Source: Pseudoalteromonas prydzensis (lineage in GTDB: Bacteria; Pseudomonadota; Gammaproteobacteria; Enterobacterales; Alteromonadaceae). From it: 64,000 nt of DNA. The translations under genes were made by a program, and so were the position numbers. Numbering within the stretch: the stretch's first letter is position 1; the number at the start of each line of letters is the position of its first letter. Below, one piece after another: positions 8,905 to 18,810 of the stretch. The DNA is taken from the NCBI RefSeq assembly GCF_001661495.1, contig NZ_BDDT01000007.1, forward strand, positions 62,001-126,000, given 5' to 3'. The notes beneath the pieces were generated by a model, which was not told the DNA's origin, ran no database searches, and saw only the letters and a program-made list of their open reading frames with translations.

Positions 8905-10833
8905 ATGCAAATACAACAAGGAAGGTGTTTTAATTATTTACACTCGCGTGTTTCATTGCTCAGCTTTTTTGCCTGCTTGTATTTATATTGCGCTACTTTA
9001 AACGCAGCACAGCAGCCGGTACTGGATGCAAAATGGTTAACTACACAGTTAGAGCTTGCTCATAAAAAAAGTATTCAAGACCCAGGCCATGCCGCTGAAT
9101 TTTTAGAGCATTTAATAAAACAACACAGTACTCACTTATCGGCCATACAGCGCAGCGAATTGCAACTTCATTTGGCCGATAATTACTTATTACTGGGGGA
9201 ATTGAGTAAAGCTATCGCGCTGGAGAGGCTGCTCGCCAATGAGCTGACCGTATTAAATAATGAATCACTGATCCGTTACTATTTAATTAAATCCACTATT
9301 TATAGCTATTCGGGTCAGGCTGATAAATCGTTAGCGATTTTAAATACTGCTGAGCAGCAAGTCGAACAACTAGAAAATGAAAAGCTAAAAAGTAAAGTTT
9401 ACGGCGCGTTAGCAAGCTTTTATGTTTATAATCATGATGATATTAAAGCATTAGACTATTTTTATAAAAGCTATGAGATTATTAAACGCAGCGGTGACTT
9501 ACTCGATTTAGCCTATATTGAATCAACCATGGCTAAATCGTATGAGTATTTATTTGATTACGACAAAGCGCTGGAATTGCAACTAAAGGCATTGGCCTAT
9601 TTTTTAAAAAATGACTTAATGTTTGATAGCTTAGTGTCGTACTTCCACTCAGCTAAAATATATTTAAAAATGAAACGTGGCCAAGAAGCCATTGCTAGCA
9701 GCCAAAAAATGCTCGCAATGGCCGGCCAAGTAGCAAATGAAAACTTAGTGTACTACGGTTATATAATCTTGGCTGAAGCGTATTTGTTAGAGCAAGATAT
9801 AGCGCAAGCAAATCATTATCTTTCACTTAGTAGCCAGTATTTCGATAAGCTTGAAGATGTCGCGAACATTGCAAATCACTTATATATTCAAGCGGCAATT
9901 GAGCTTGCGCAAAATTTAACGGATCAAGCTGCAAAAACGTTAGCAAAAGCGCAGTTGCTGTCTGAGCAAATACCGATAGAAAATAGTATTACGTCGCTAT
10001 TAAAACTGGCCAATTTACAGACAGAGCTGGCTGTACAGCAAAATGATTACCGGTTAGCTTATAAGTATCAACAAGATTTTATCGCGTTAAATGAACAGCA
10101 CTATAATAAGGTTCGAGAGATAGCTCGTTCACGCCATAAAGTAGAATTTGATATTAAACAAGTTAAATTAGAAAAGCAGTTACTTAAAAAAGATAAAGAG
10201 CTAAACGAGTTTTCCTTACAAGAAATTAAACAGCAGCAAGCATTACAAAATACCATTATGTTCAGCGTGCTGTTGTTGTTTTTATTGTTGTTATTGTTTT
10301 CGTGGCGACAGTATCGATTAAAACGCAAGTTTAGTGTGCTGGCGAATACAGATTTTTTAACTGGCGTGGCAAATAGACGTAAAATTATGGATTTTGCCGA
10401 GTCACAGTGGTTAGAGCTAAAAAGCGATAATCACAACTTTTGTTTGATAATTTTTGACTTAGATCACTTTAAAAGTATCAATGATGAGTTTGGCCACCCT
10501 GCTGGGGATCTGGTATTAAAAAGCATCACAGAGACAGCGCAGCGAGCAATTCGAGAACATGACATTCTTGGCCGTATTGGTGGCGAAGAGTTTTTAGTGG
10601 TGCTAAATAATACACCCCTTGTAGAAGCGACGGAAATTGCTTATCGCATTAAAAGTGATATAGAAAAAACACCAATAAACGATGGTGAAAACGTTATTAA
10701 AATCACCGCAAGTTTTGGTGTAGCGCAAAAAAGAGCGCAATTACACTCATTTAAAGATTTATTAAAAAACGCAGATAAAGCGCTCTATGCAGCAAAAGAG
10801 CGTGGCCGAAATAGGGTAGAAACCGATGAATAA
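8905..10833 (+). CDS. TPR-sensor diguanylate cyclase (GGDEF)
   Basis: 642 residues: signal peptide or anchor (about residues 15-33), a long helical tetratricopeptide-type periplasmic region (about 50-430, repeated YxxLG/AxAxxxYxKAL patterns), a coiled segment, one membrane helix (about 452-470) and a C-terminal GGDEF domain (about 480-640). The active loop reads GRIGGEEFLVVL and the domain begins with DFLTGVANRR, so it should make cyclic di-GMP. No RxxD inhibitory site is obvious before the loop. It lies between parE and parC and overlaps the next gene by 8 bp. Confidence 0.9.
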   Translation: MQIQQGRCFNYLHSRVSLLSFFACLYLYCATLNAAQQPVLDAKWLTTQLELAHKKSIQDPGHAAEFLEHLIKQHSTHLSAIQRSELQLHLADNYLLLGELSKAIALERLLANELTVLNNESLIRYYLIKSTIYSYSGQADKSLAILNTAEQQVEQLENEKLKSKVYGALASFYVYNHDDIKALDYFYKSYEIIKRSGDLLDLAYIESTMAKSYEYLFDYDKALELQLKALAYFLKNDLMFDSLVSYFHSAKIYLKMKRGQEAIASSQKMLAMAGQVANENLVYYGYIILAEAYLLEQDIAQANHYLSLSSQYFDKLEDVANIANHLYIQAAIELAQNLTDQAAKTLAKAQLLSEQIPIENSITSLLKLANLQTELAVQQNDYRLAYKYQQDFIALNEQHYNKVREIARSRHKVEFDIKQVKLEKQLLKKDKELNEFSLQEIKQQQALQNTIMFSVLLLFLLLLLFSWRQYRLKRKFSVLANTDFLTGVANRRKIMDFAESQWLELKSDNHNFCLIIFDLDHFKSINDEFGHPAGDLVLKSITETAQRAIREHDILGRIGGEEFLVVLNNTPLVEATEIAYRIKSDIEKTPINDGENVIKITASFGVAQKRAQLHSFKDLLKNADKALYAAKERGRNRVETDE

Positions 10834-11920
10834 ATTACTAATATCACTACTAGCGGTAGGGTTGCTAAGTACTCCCTTAGCAGCAAAAGAAATCATTCAA
10901 GAACTGAGTGTTCCAGATGGTTTTTCAATAAACATATTCGCCAGTGACGTAGAAAATGCACGACAACTAGCTGTATCTAAAAAAGGCATTGTGTATGTTG
11001 GCTCGCGTAAAGCAGGTAATGTATATGCGTTAATTGATCACAATAGTGATGGCATTGCAGATAAACAAATACTTGTTGCCAGTGGCTTAACCATGCCATC
11101 GGGTTTAGCGATTAAAGAAGGGGATTTATATGTCGGTGAAGTGCACCGTATTATTCGGTTTAAAAACATTGATACGCAATTAAAAGCACCAAAATATGAA
11201 GTGGTATACGATGCGTTGCCTAGTGAGCGTCACCACGGTTGGAAGTTTTTACGTTTTTCACCAACCGGTGAGTTGATTATTCCTGTCGGTGTACCCTGTA
11301 ATATCTGCAGCGAAGATGAACGCTTCGGTCGTATTTTTTCATTGGATGTAAATACCAAACAAATGACCACGTTAGCTCAAGGCGTGCGTAACTCTGTGGG
11401 CTTTGATTTCCACCCAAGTACGCAGGTAATGTGGTTTAGCGACAATGGCCGAGATATGATGGGCGATGATTTACCTCCTGATGAGTTAAACCGTTTAACG
11501 GTGGAAGGCGAGCATTTTGGTTTCCCGTACGTACATGCAGGTGCGATTTTAGACCCTGAATTTGGTAAAGGTAAGAATATTGCTGATTACAGTGCACCAG
11601 CTTTAGCATTAGGCGCACATGTGGCGCCTCTTGGCATTCATTTTTATAACGGTAAGCAATTTCCGGCTAATTATAAACAGCAACTTTTTGTGGCTGAGCA
11701 CGGTTCGTGGAACCGCAGTAAAAAATCTGGATATAAAGTGGCAGTTGCCACCATTGAGCAAGGACGTGTGATAAAATACACGCCGTTTATTACGGGCTTT
11801 ATGAAAAACGAAGAAACATTGGGTCGTCCGGTTGCTTTTGCAGAACTTGCCGATGGCAGCTTATTGATCTCCGATGATTATGCCAATGTGATCTACCGTG
11901 TAAGCTATAAAAAAAATTAG
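10826..11920 (+). CDS. PQQ-type sugar/sorbosone dehydrogenase-like periplasmic beta-propeller
   Basis: 364 residues with a signal peptide (cleaved after about residue 20, TPLAAKE). The body has the repeated strands of the soluble glucose/sorbosone dehydrogenase family: LTMPSGLAIKEGDLYVGE, RHHGWKFLRFSP, VRNSVGFDFHP, WFSDNGRDMMGDD, HGSWNRSKKSGYKV. Members oxidise sugars with PQQ or are uncharacterised. No PQQ-synthesis genes are in the window, so cofactor and substrate are open. Its start overlaps the GGDEF gene and its stop is 10 bp before the parC ATG. Confidence 0.85.
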   Translation: MNKLLISLLAVGLLSTPLAAKEIIQELSVPDGFSINIFASDVENARQLAVSKKGIVYVGSRKAGNVYALIDHNSDGIADKQILVASGLTMPSGLAIKEGDLYVGEVHRIIRFKNIDTQLKAPKYEVVYDALPSERHHGWKFLRFSPTGELIIPVGVPCNICSEDERFGRIFSLDVNTKQMTTLAQGVRNSVGFDFHPSTQVMWFSDNGRDMMGDDLPPDELNRLTVEGEHFGFPYVHAGAILDPEFGKGKNIADYSAPALALGAHVAPLGIHFYNGKQFPANYKQQLFVAEHGSWNRSKKSGYKVAVATIEQGRVIKYTPFITGFMKNEETLGRPVAFAELADGSLLISDDYANVIYRVSYKKN

Positions 11921-11930
11921 GTAGGCTTTG

Positions 11931-14222
11931 ATGAGTGATACAGATACCTTGCTAATGCAAGGAATTGAACAACAAACAATGGGACGTTTTACCGAAGACG
12001 CCTATTTAAACTATTCCATGTATGTGATCATGGATAGAGCATTGCCGCATATTGGTGATGGCCTAAAACCCGTACAACGTCGTATTATTTACGCGATGAG
12101 TGAACTGGGTTTATCTGCGGCAGCTAAATATAAAAAATCGGCCCGTACTGTCGGTGATGTATTAGGTAAATATCACCCACATGGTGATAGCGCCTGTTAC
12201 GAAGCGATGGTATTAATGGCGCAACCATTTTCCTATCGCTACCCATTAGTCGATGGGCAAGGGAACTGGGGTGCGGCGGATGATCCAAAGTCATTTGCAG
12301 CCATGCGTTATACCGAAGCGCGTTTATCTAAGTTCTCAGAAGTACTGTTAAAAGAACTTGGCCAAGGCACCGTTGATTGGACGCCAAACTTTGATGGCAC
12401 CATGGACGAGCCACAAGTACTGCCTTCACGCTTACCACATATTTTACTCAATGGTATTACAGGTATCGCTGTTGGTATGGCAACGGACATTCCACCTCAT
12501 AACGTACGCGAAGTCGCCAGTGCCTGTTGCTTATTACTAGATAGCCCTAAAGCTGATTTAGATCAATTGCTTGAGCATGTACAAGCGCCTGATTACCCAA
12601 CAGAAGCGGAAATCATTACCTCAAAAGCTGATATTCGTAAAATTTATGAAACCGGCCGAGGTTCGATAAAAATGCGTGCTATCTATACTGAAGAGCATGG
12701 CGATATCGTTATCACTGCGCTGCCACATCAGTGTTCAGGTGGTAAAGTTTTAGAGCAAATTGCGGCGCAAATGAATGCGAAAAAGCTGCCTATGGTTGCT
12801 GATCTACGTGATGAATCAGATCACGAAAATCCAACCCGCATCGTGATCATTCCTCGTTCTAATCGCATTAAAGTGGAGCCGTTAATGGCGCACTTATTTG
12901 CCACTACAGACTTGGAAAAAAATTATCGCGTTAATATAAATATGCTTGGCCTTGATGGCCGTCCGCAGGTAAAAAATTTACGCACTATTTTAACTGAGTG
13001 GCTGGTGTTCCGCCGTGAAACAGTACGCCGCCGATTGCAATATCGTTTAGATAAAGTGTTGGCTCGTTTACATATTTTAGAAGGTTTACTCGCAGCCTTT
13101 TTAAATATCGACGAAGTTATTGAAATTATTCGTAGTGAAGACAAGCCAAAGCCTGTGCTGATGGAGCGCTTTGGGATCACCGATATCCAAGCCGAAGCAA
13201 TCCTTGAATTAAAACTACGTCACTTAGCTAAGTTAGAAGAGTTTAAAATTCGTGGTGAGCAAGATGAGCTTGCCAAAGAGCGTGATAAATTACAGCAAAC
13301 GTTAGGCTCTGATCGTCGTATGTCGACGTTATTGAAAAAAGAAATTCAAGAAGCCGCTGAGTTATATGGCGATGATCGTCGCTCTCCGATTGTAGAGCGT
13401 CTTGAAGCAAAAGCATTAAGCGAAAAAGATTTGATCCCATCAGAATCTGTAACCGTGGTGCTATCAGAAAAAGGCTGGGCGCGGGTTGGTAAAGGCCATG
13501 ACTTAGATGTTGAAGGGCTTAGTTATCGAGCAGGTGATGCCTATAAAGCCTCTGCCCGTGGTAAGAGTAATCAACCAGCGGTGTTCTTAGATTCAGCAGG
13601 GCGTGCGTTTGCCACCGATGCGCATGGTTTACCGTCGGCACGAAGCCAAGGTGAGCCAATGACAGGGCGCTTTAACCTCACCGCAGGTGCTAATTTTGAG
13701 CATGTCGTAATGGGCGAAGATAAGCAAGTGTTGCTGATGGCATCGGATGCGGGTTACGGCTTTATTACTGATTTTGTTGATTTAGTCAGCAAAAATAAAA
13801 ACGGCAAAGCATTAGTCAGTGTACCAAAAGGTGGCCATTTATTGGCACCGATCAGGGTGAATGACGTAGCTAACGATTACTGTATGGCTATTTCGAACGA
13901 AGGGCGCATGTTGTTATTCCCATTACGTGATCTACCTAAACTTGGTAAAGGTAAGGGCAATAAGATTATCTCGATCCCAAGCGCTAAAGTACAAGCACGT
14001 GAAGAGTTTGTAAAAGTGCTGGCGGTGGTGCCAGAGGGGACGAGTGTGACCTTGCATGCGGGCAAGCGTAAGCTCACCCTTAAACCAAGCGATTTAGAGC
14101 ACTATCATGGTGAACGAGGCCGTCGTGGTAATAAACTGCCTCGTGGTTTACAACGCGTTGATGAAGCGGTGGTTGAGCTAACCGTCATTGATGATGAGAT
14201 TGAGCCAACAGAAACAGAGTAA
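11931..14222 (+). CDS. parC: DNA topoisomerase IV subunit A
   Basis: 763 residues from the ATG at 11931; an in-frame TTG three bases earlier is less likely. The catalytic tyrosine is in [11 protein letters not shown]. The quinolone-resistance region reads [10 protein letters not shown], i.e. the sensitive Ser and Glu are unchanged. The C-terminal beta-pinwheel (from about residue 500) has the ParC boxes ARGKSNQP and SKGKGNKI-like [13 protein letters not shown]. Partner of ParE upstream. It ends the plus-strand run and is followed by a strong terminator. Confidence 0.97.
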   Translation: MSDTDTLLMQGIEQQTMGRFTEDAYLNYSMYVIMDRALPHIGDGLKPVQRRIIYAMSELGLSAAAKYKKSARTVGDVLGKYHPHGDSACYEAMVLMAQPFSYRYPLVDGQGNWGAADDPKSFAAMRYTEARLSKFSEVLLKELGQGTVDWTPNFDGTMDEPQVLPSRLPHILLNGITGIAVGMATDIPPHNVREVASACCLLLDSPKADLDQLLEHVQAPDYPTEAEIITSKADIRKIYETGRGSIKMRAIYTEEHGDIVITALPHQCSGGKVLEQIAAQMNAKKLPMVADLRDESDHENPTRIVIIPRSNRIKVEPLMAHLFATTDLEKNYRVNINMLGLDGRPQVKNLRTILTEWLVFRRETVRRRLQYRLDKVLARLHILEGLLAAFLNIDEVIEIIRSEDKPKPVLMERFGITDIQAEAILELKLRHLAKLEEFKIRGEQDELAKERDKLQQTLGSDRRMSTLLKKEIQEAAELYGDDRRSPIVERLEAKALSEKDLIPSESVTVVLSEKGWARVGKGHDLDVEGLSYRAGDAYKASARGKSNQPAVFLDSAGRAFATDAHGLPSARSQGEPMTGRFNLTAGANFEHVVMGEDKQVLLMASDAGYGFITDFVDLVSKNKNGKALVSVPKGGHLLAPIRVNDVANDYCMAISNEGRMLLFPLRDLPKLGKGKGNKIISIPSAKVQAREEFVKVLAVVPEGTSVTLHAGKRKLTLKPSDLEHYHGERGRRGNKLPRGLQRVDEAVVELTVIDDEIEPTETE

Positions 14223-14247
14223 CATTTAACTAATTGTCACTAAAATT

Positions 14248-14279
14248 AAACGGCCTGCTTTTGCAGGCCGTTTGTTTTT
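14248..14279 (+). terminator. Rho-independent terminator after parC
   Basis: An 11-bp perfect stem AAACGGCCTGC / GCAGGCCGTTT with a TTTT loop, then TTTGTTTTT. It lies 26 bp past the parC stop and closes the nudF-to-parC run. Confidence 0.92.
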
Positions 14280-14380
14280 AAGTAAGAAATTAGTTTAAGC
14301 TTACAAGTGTGCGCTAAACGCTCGTTTAGCAACTAAAATAACGCTATAATGCTGGCGTTATTATTTTTGGAGTGTGTTTT

Positions 14381-15094
14381 TTGTTAGCTATTATTCGTAT
14401 TTTGATCATGGCACTATTTATTTTACTAAGCTGTATATTTGGTTTACTTCTTTGTTTAGTAAAACCTTTTCATATAAATAATGTACATATTGTATCCAGT
14501 TGGTTTGGCTCAATGGCTAACATGCTCGGGGTAAAACTTGTCATTACACGCCACCCGGACGCATTAGAATGTGGCCCAGCGGTGTATGTTGCAAACCACC
14601 AAAATAACTATGATATTTTTACTTTACCGGCCGTAGTACCTAAAAATTGCGTTAGTTTAGGTAAAAAAAGCCTCAAGTGGATCCCGTTTTTTGGTCAGTT
14701 ATATTGGTTATCGGGCAATATTTTAATTGACCGTGGTAATCGTTCGAAAGCGGCAGGAACTATTTCTAAATCAGCCGATAAAATAAGGCAAAAAGGCCTA
14801 TCGGTCTGGATGTTTCCTGAAGGAACGCGTAGTTATGGCCGTGGCTTACTGCCATTTAAAACCGGCGCTTTTCACACTGCATTAAATGCAGGTGTGCCTG
14901 TAGTGCCAGTTTGTATGAGCACCACACATAAAACCATTAAACTAAATCGTTGGGACAATGGTATAATCTACATCGACATGTTAGCACCACAGCCGCTTGA
15001 TAAAACAATCGGGGCGCGTGAACACGCAACGCGTATTCATAGCATAATGGCTGCTAGAATAACTGAATTAGATGCTCAAGTGAGAGAAAAGTAA
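14381..15094 (+). CDS. plsC: 1-acyl-sn-glycerol-3-phosphate acyltransferase
   Basis: About 237 residues. Motif I is NHQNNYD (HX4D catalytic) and motif III is FPEGTRS. It makes phosphatidic acid from lysophosphatidate at the inner membrane; two N-terminal membrane helices are visible. I choose the TTG at 14381: GGAG at 14369-14372 is 8 nt upstream and the N-terminus MLAIIRILIMALF then aligns with PlsC. The longer GTG at 14372 would overlap the ribosome site. The stop overlaps the rraB start (TAATG). Confidence 0.93.
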   Translation: MLAIIRILIMALFILLSCIFGLLLCLVKPFHINNVHIVSSWFGSMANMLGVKLVITRHPDALECGPAVYVANHQNNYDIFTLPAVVPKNCVSLGKKSLKWIPFFGQLYWLSGNILIDRGNRSKAAGTISKSADKIRQKGLSVWMFPEGTRSYGRGLLPFKTGAFHTALNAGVPVVPVCMSTTHKTIKLNRWDNGIIYIDMLAPQPLDKTIGAREHATRIHSIMAARITELDAQVREK

Positions 15095-15429
15095 TGGAAA
15101 ATTGGCGTGAAATTAGTGAAGACATCGTAACTTCGTTATTAGAAGATGGCTCTGATCCAGAGATCCTTTATGAAGTTGAACACCACTTTGTTTGCGAAGA
15201 CTTCGTAAAGCTTGAACAAGCTGCATTAGCTGCGTTTAAACTTGGCTATGATGTTGAAGAGCCAGCTGAACTTGAGCTTGAAGATGGTAGTAAAATTTGG
15301 GGTTTTGACATAGTTGTTGAAGCTGAGCTTGATGTTGACGTAATCATGGAAGACGTTGATAAACTTGCGCAACTCGCTATAGATACCGACGTAGAATACG
15401 ACGGTTGGGGCACTTACTTCCAAGAGTAA
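15094..15429 (+). CDS. rraB: Regulator of RNase E activity B
   Basis: 111 residues, acidic, with the RraB signatures LLEDGSDPEILYEVEHHF, AFKLGYDVEEP and DVEYDGWGTYFQ. RraB binds RNase E and dampens RNA decay in E. coli. The acidic tail present in enterobacterial RraB is missing: the protein stops right after the conserved WGTYF block. It is translationally coupled to plsC. Confidence 0.92.
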   Translation: MENWREISEDIVTSLLEDGSDPEILYEVEHHFVCEDFVKLEQAALAAFKLGYDVEEPAELELEDGSKIWGFDIVVEAELDVDVIMEDVDKLAQLAIDTDVEYDGWGTYFQE

Positions 15430-15434
15430 TGTGT

Positions 15435-15490
15435 TAGCTACTAGCTACTAGGTCCTAGCCGCTAGGACCTAGATCTACTCGCCAACTCGC
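15435..15490. repeat. Degenerate heptanucleotide repeat with an 11-bp palindrome
   Basis: Six consecutive 7-nt units start with TAG (TAGCTAC, TAGCTAC, TAGGTCC, TAGCCGC, TAGGACC, TAGATCT), followed by two ACTCGCC units one base out of phase. Within it, 15448-15472 is a perfect inverted repeat, 11 bp arms around CCG. It begins 5 bp after the rraB stop. No T-run follows, so a terminator role is uncertain. Confidence 0.75.
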
Positions 15491-15595
15491 CGACTTTAAT
15501 CCTTATTTCGTATTCGTTACTTTTGTTATAGACATTTGTAGTGGATCGTTGATAATCAGTAACTATTATTGTTTGAAATGAATTAATCACTTTAT

Positions 15596-16819
15596 ATGCT
15601 TATTACCCTGCCAATTTCTGAACTCGTACCAGGCATGTTTGTTGATAGTGTTAGCAAGCAATTTGAGGGTGTTGATAGTATAAAAATCAAAACTCGTGGC
15701 TTAGTTCGCGATAAATCGATTATCAAACGCTTAATGTCCGAAGGGGTGCAAGAGCTGCTGATAGATTTTACCCAAAGTGATGTAAGTGTTCCTACCAAAT
15801 ACCAGCTTAAACCTGATGCTGAGCTTGTTACTAAAGCTGACATTAAGCCCAAAAAAGCAAAAATAAAAAAAATTATCTCAGTTGAACAAGAGTTTGCTAA
15901 AGCGACTGTCAGCTATGATCAACATAATCGTAATTTACAAAGCTTATATGGTGATGTTACTTCAGGTTTAAAAATGAATATCGCATTGCTTGATGATATT
16001 GCCAAAGATATCGTGTCTTCGGTATTTCGTAACCATAACGCAATGACTATTTTGACCCGTCTTAAAGATAAACATATGTACAATTGGCGACATATGACCA
16101 ACTGCGCCATTTTTGTTACTGTGTTTGCTAAGTATTTAGGTTATAAAGAAAATATTGTGCATGAGCTTGCCATGGGAGCATTACTGCATGATTTAGGTCA
16201 AGCTAAGTTACCACAAGGAATTTTTTCCAAGCCTGAAAAGGTGAATAAGCTTGAGATGCAAGCGATTAAAAAGCATGTTGCGCAAAGCTTAGGGTTAGTA
16301 AAAGGCGAGAAGGGTATTACCCCATTGATGCTTGATATGATAGTCAATCACCATGAGCGTCTTGATGGCAGTGGTTATCCGCGTGGTTTGCAGGGAGAAA
16401 AACTCAGTCGTCCTGCGCGTATTATGGCCATTGTTGATGTGTATGACGCGATGACTGCGGACAGGCCACATCAATTAGGTGATGAGCCAATTAATGCATT
16501 GCGTTATTTATTGGCGAATAAACAGATGTTTGATAGTGAGTTGGTACAGCGTTTCATCAAATGCTTAGGTGTGCACCCTGTGGGCACCATTGTGAAACTA
16601 ACCAATGAACGGTTGGCGTTAGTGACAGAGGGCAATCATCAAAACCCGATTCAACCGAAAGTAAAAGTTTTTTATAATGCCAAGCATAAACACCACGTTA
16701 CTGCTAAAGACGTTGATTTAACCTCGGCTGAGCATGATTTAAAAATCGTCGCCAGTATAAAACCGTTAGATTACCAGCTTAATTTGGCTCGTTTGTTAAA
16801 AGAGCATCTGCTGGTTTAG
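15596..16819 (+). CDS. HD-GYP domain cyclic di-GMP phosphodiesterase (DUF3391 + HD-GYP)
   Basis: 407 residues. The N-terminal ~110 residues match DUF3391 (LPISELVPGMFVDSV). The HD-GYP domain follows with ALLHDLGQAKLP (HD pair), HHERLDGSGYPRGLQG (GYP motif) and RIMAIVDVYDAMTADRP. Such proteins hydrolyse cyclic di-GMP. With the GGDEF gene at 8.9 kb this gives both a making and a breaking enzyme in the window, though not in one operon. The start codon has no clear ribosome site but gives the usual DUF3391 N-terminus. Confidence 0.9.
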   Translation: MLITLPISELVPGMFVDSVSKQFEGVDSIKIKTRGLVRDKSIIKRLMSEGVQELLIDFTQSDVSVPTKYQLKPDAELVTKADIKPKKAKIKKIISVEQEFAKATVSYDQHNRNLQSLYGDVTSGLKMNIALLDDIAKDIVSSVFRNHNAMTILTRLKDKHMYNWRHMTNCAIFVTVFAKYLGYKENIVHELAMGALLHDLGQAKLPQGIFSKPEKVNKLEMQAIKKHVAQSLGLVKGEKGITPLMLDMIVNHHERLDGSGYPRGLQGEKLSRPARIMAIVDVYDAMTADRPHQLGDEPINALRYLLANKQMFDSELVQRFIKCLGVHPVGTIVKLTNERLALVTEGNHQNPIQPKVKVFYNAKHKHHVTAKDVDLTSAEHDLKIVASIKPLDYQLNLARLLKEHLLV

Positions 16820-17117
16820 GCTGTTTGGTTATTGATTTAGTGCAGCGATTTTTTGCAGAGTGTTTCGCTGAAAGTAATGCCCCGCTAAAGCAACTGGTCA
16901 TTAAGATCATCCACAATAAAGTACCATTTTCTGTATGTAATGCAGCGCAACAACACAATAATGCCGCCGAAGCACAAATAATAGCGCCTAACCAATAATG
17001 ATTTACAGGGTTATCGCAGTTGCCAGCTCTGGTGCAGGCGCAAAAATTAGCCTTGCAAAAGCAATACACACTGACGCCACAAAAAGCTAATGCAGCAATA
17101 ATTAATGCTATTTCCAC
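16779..17117 (-). CDS. Small cysteine-rich membrane protein, unknown function
   Basis: 112 residues with a first membrane helix (about 2-20), a Cys-rich link (CFCKANFCACTRAGNC) and two further hydrophobic segments (about 43-62 and 67-85). No family recognised. The GTG start at 17117 is backed by AAGGGAG 8 nt upstream. The 3' end overlaps the convergent HD-GYP gene by 41 bp, which lowers certainty a little. Confidence 0.55.
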   Translation of the reverse strand: MEIALIIAALAFCGVSVYCFCKANFCACTRAGNCDNPVNHYWLGAIICASAALLCCCAALHTENGTLLWMILMTSCFSGALLSAKHSAKNRCTKSITKQPKPADALLTNEPN

Positions 17118-17406
17118 AGCTTCACTCCCTTAACTGAATCTTGTTGCTCAGTCTAATTACCCTTTAGAATCAAGTCAACACAAATGATAATTAATTGCAA
17201 TTGGGTTTTTGGTGTATCTTGTCCGATGTGTTTTAAAATGTTGTTATATTGCTGTTAAAAACTTGTTTAAGTGGGGTTTTTTAACGAATTGTTACAGTTT
17301 TTTATTAAAAAATAAGGTAATGTGCTAAGGTTTTGAAGTAACTTACTCCTAATAATTAGATACAACACATGGGAACCCAAGCGCTTAGTTTGGTTAAGGT
17401 AACATA

Positions 17407-18669
17407 ATGAAATTTACAAAAACTTTAATCGCAGCATCACTTGCTGTTATGTCTGCAGATACGTTTGCAGCGGCTTTTCAATTAGCTGAGCAAAATGCTT
17501 CAGGCCTTGGCCGTGCATACGCAGGTGAAGCGGCAGTGGCCGATGATGCGTCAGTGGTTGCACGTAACCCTGCATTAATGTCGGTATTTAAAGAGCAGCA
17601 ATTAAGTGTTGCTGGTATTGCAGTTGTTCCAGATGTGAGCCTTCGTGGCACTGAAGCAAGTAATGCCTCAGTAAACCCAGGACAACTTAACGACAGTAGC
17701 ATTGCGCCAGCAGCGTTTGTTCCAGCTGGTTATTTTGTAATGCCTATCGATGACAAATTTGCAGTGGGCTTTGGTGCGTTTTCAAACTTTGGCTTAGCGA
17801 CAGAATTTGATGCGGATTACCCAGCAGGTCAGCTTGCTGGTGAAACTGAGATCGTGACAGTAAATATGAACGTGAGTGGTTCATATAAAATCAATGAGCA
17901 ATTTAGTGTTGGTCTTGGTCTTAACTATATTTACGCTGATGCGAAAATTATTCGTAACTTTGGTGCCAATCCACTTGGCTTACCAGCACAAACTCAAGCT
18001 GTACATTTAGAAGGCGATGACTACGGGTTTGGTTGGAACATCGGTGCTAGCTACCAGCTGGATGAAAATAGCCGCTTTGGTTTTAATTATCGTAGCGAAA
18101 CTGACATCACCTTTGATGGCGAATATTCTAATCAGTTACCTGTACAGGTTGGCGGTTTAGCAGGGGCAAGCGTACCTGGAAGCGTTGAAATTACCTTACC
18201 TGCGATTGCAGAGTTCTCAGGTACACACCAATTAGATGAGAAAACAGGCCTACACTACAGTGTAATGTGGACTGGTTGGGACAGCTTTGAAAAGCTAGAA
18301 GCGCATGTTGCGGGTAGCGATGCTCCAGTATTCTCTAAAGATGAAAATTTCTCAAATGCAATGCGTTACTCAATCGGTGGTGACTACCAGTTTAATGATG
18401 CTGTGTTACTTCGTGCTGGTATTGCTTACGACGAATCACCAGCTGATAAAAACCATATGTCGATTTCTATTCCTGATACCGACCGTTTCTGGTACTCGTT
18501 TGGTGTTAACTACACGATGAGCGAGCAAGCTAACTTAGATATTGGTATGAGTATTTTACGTGGTAAAACACAAAACTTTACTGAATCTGATGGCTTAGGC
18601 CAGCAATGGGGCTTTGAATCAAAAGGCCATGCGTACTTATTTGGTGCACAGTATAACTACACGTTCTAA
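17407..18669 (+). CDS. fadL: FadL/OmpP1-family outer-membrane long-chain fatty acid transporter
   Basis: 420 residues. A signal peptide ends at DTFAAAF, and the mature start AFQLAEQNASGLGRAYAGEAAVADDASVVARNP has the family's N-terminal plug pattern (given here in shortened form: AFQLAEQNASGLGRAYAGEA). The protein ends in a terminal Phe (QYNYTF), the outer-membrane assembly signal. It takes up long-chain fatty acids or other hydrophobic molecules. AAGGT precedes the start. A weak FadR-like site sits upstream near 17216-17232. Confidence 0.9.
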   Translation: MKFTKTLIAASLAVMSADTFAAAFQLAEQNASGLGRAYAGEAAVADDASVVARNPALMSVFKEQQLSVAGIAVVPDVSLRGTEASNASVNPGQLNDSSIAPAAFVPAGYFVMPIDDKFAVGFGAFSNFGLATEFDADYPAGQLAGETEIVTVNMNVSGSYKINEQFSVGLGLNYIYADAKIIRNFGANPLGLPAQTQAVHLEGDDYGFGWNIGASYQLDENSRFGFNYRSETDITFDGEYSNQLPVQVGGLAGASVPGSVEITLPAIAEFSGTHQLDEKTGLHYSVMWTGWDSFEKLEAHVAGSDAPVFSKDENFSNAMRYSIGGDYQFNDAVLLRAGIAYDESPADKNHMSISIPDTDRFWYSFGVNYTMSEQANLDIGMSILRGKTQNFTESDGLGQQWGFESKGHAYLFGAQYNYTF

Positions 18670-18676
18670 TATTTGA

Positions 18677-18753
18677 CTAGAACCTAGAACCTAGAACCTA
18701 GAACCTAGAACCTAGAACCTAGAACCTAGAACCTAGAACCTAGAACCTAGAAC
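18677..18753. repeat. Perfect heptanucleotide tandem repeat, 11 x CTAGAAC
   Basis: Eleven exact head-to-tail copies of CTAGAAC (77 bp), starting 8 bp after the fadL stop and ending just before the shared fadL/valS terminator. Each copy carries CTAG, a tetranucleotide usually scarce in gammaproteobacteria. Copy number is likely variable between strains. Confidence 0.97.
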
Positions 18754-18755
18754 AC

Positions 18756-18795
18756 AAAAAAGCCGCGCTACTATAAAGTAACGCGGCTTTTTAAA
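18756..18795. terminator. Bidirectional terminator between fadL and valS
   Basis: AAAAAGCCGCG and CGCGGCTTTTT arms around a short AT-rich centre. The A-run/T-run pair lets it serve both convergent genes. Confidence 0.88.
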
Positions 18796-18810
18796 TGCTT
18801 TGTATAAATA

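Noticed and set aside
18677..18753. CRISPR array
   Set aside because: The repeat is a 7-bp unit without spacers; no cas genes. The same holds for 38361-38409. No CRISPR seen anywhere in the window.
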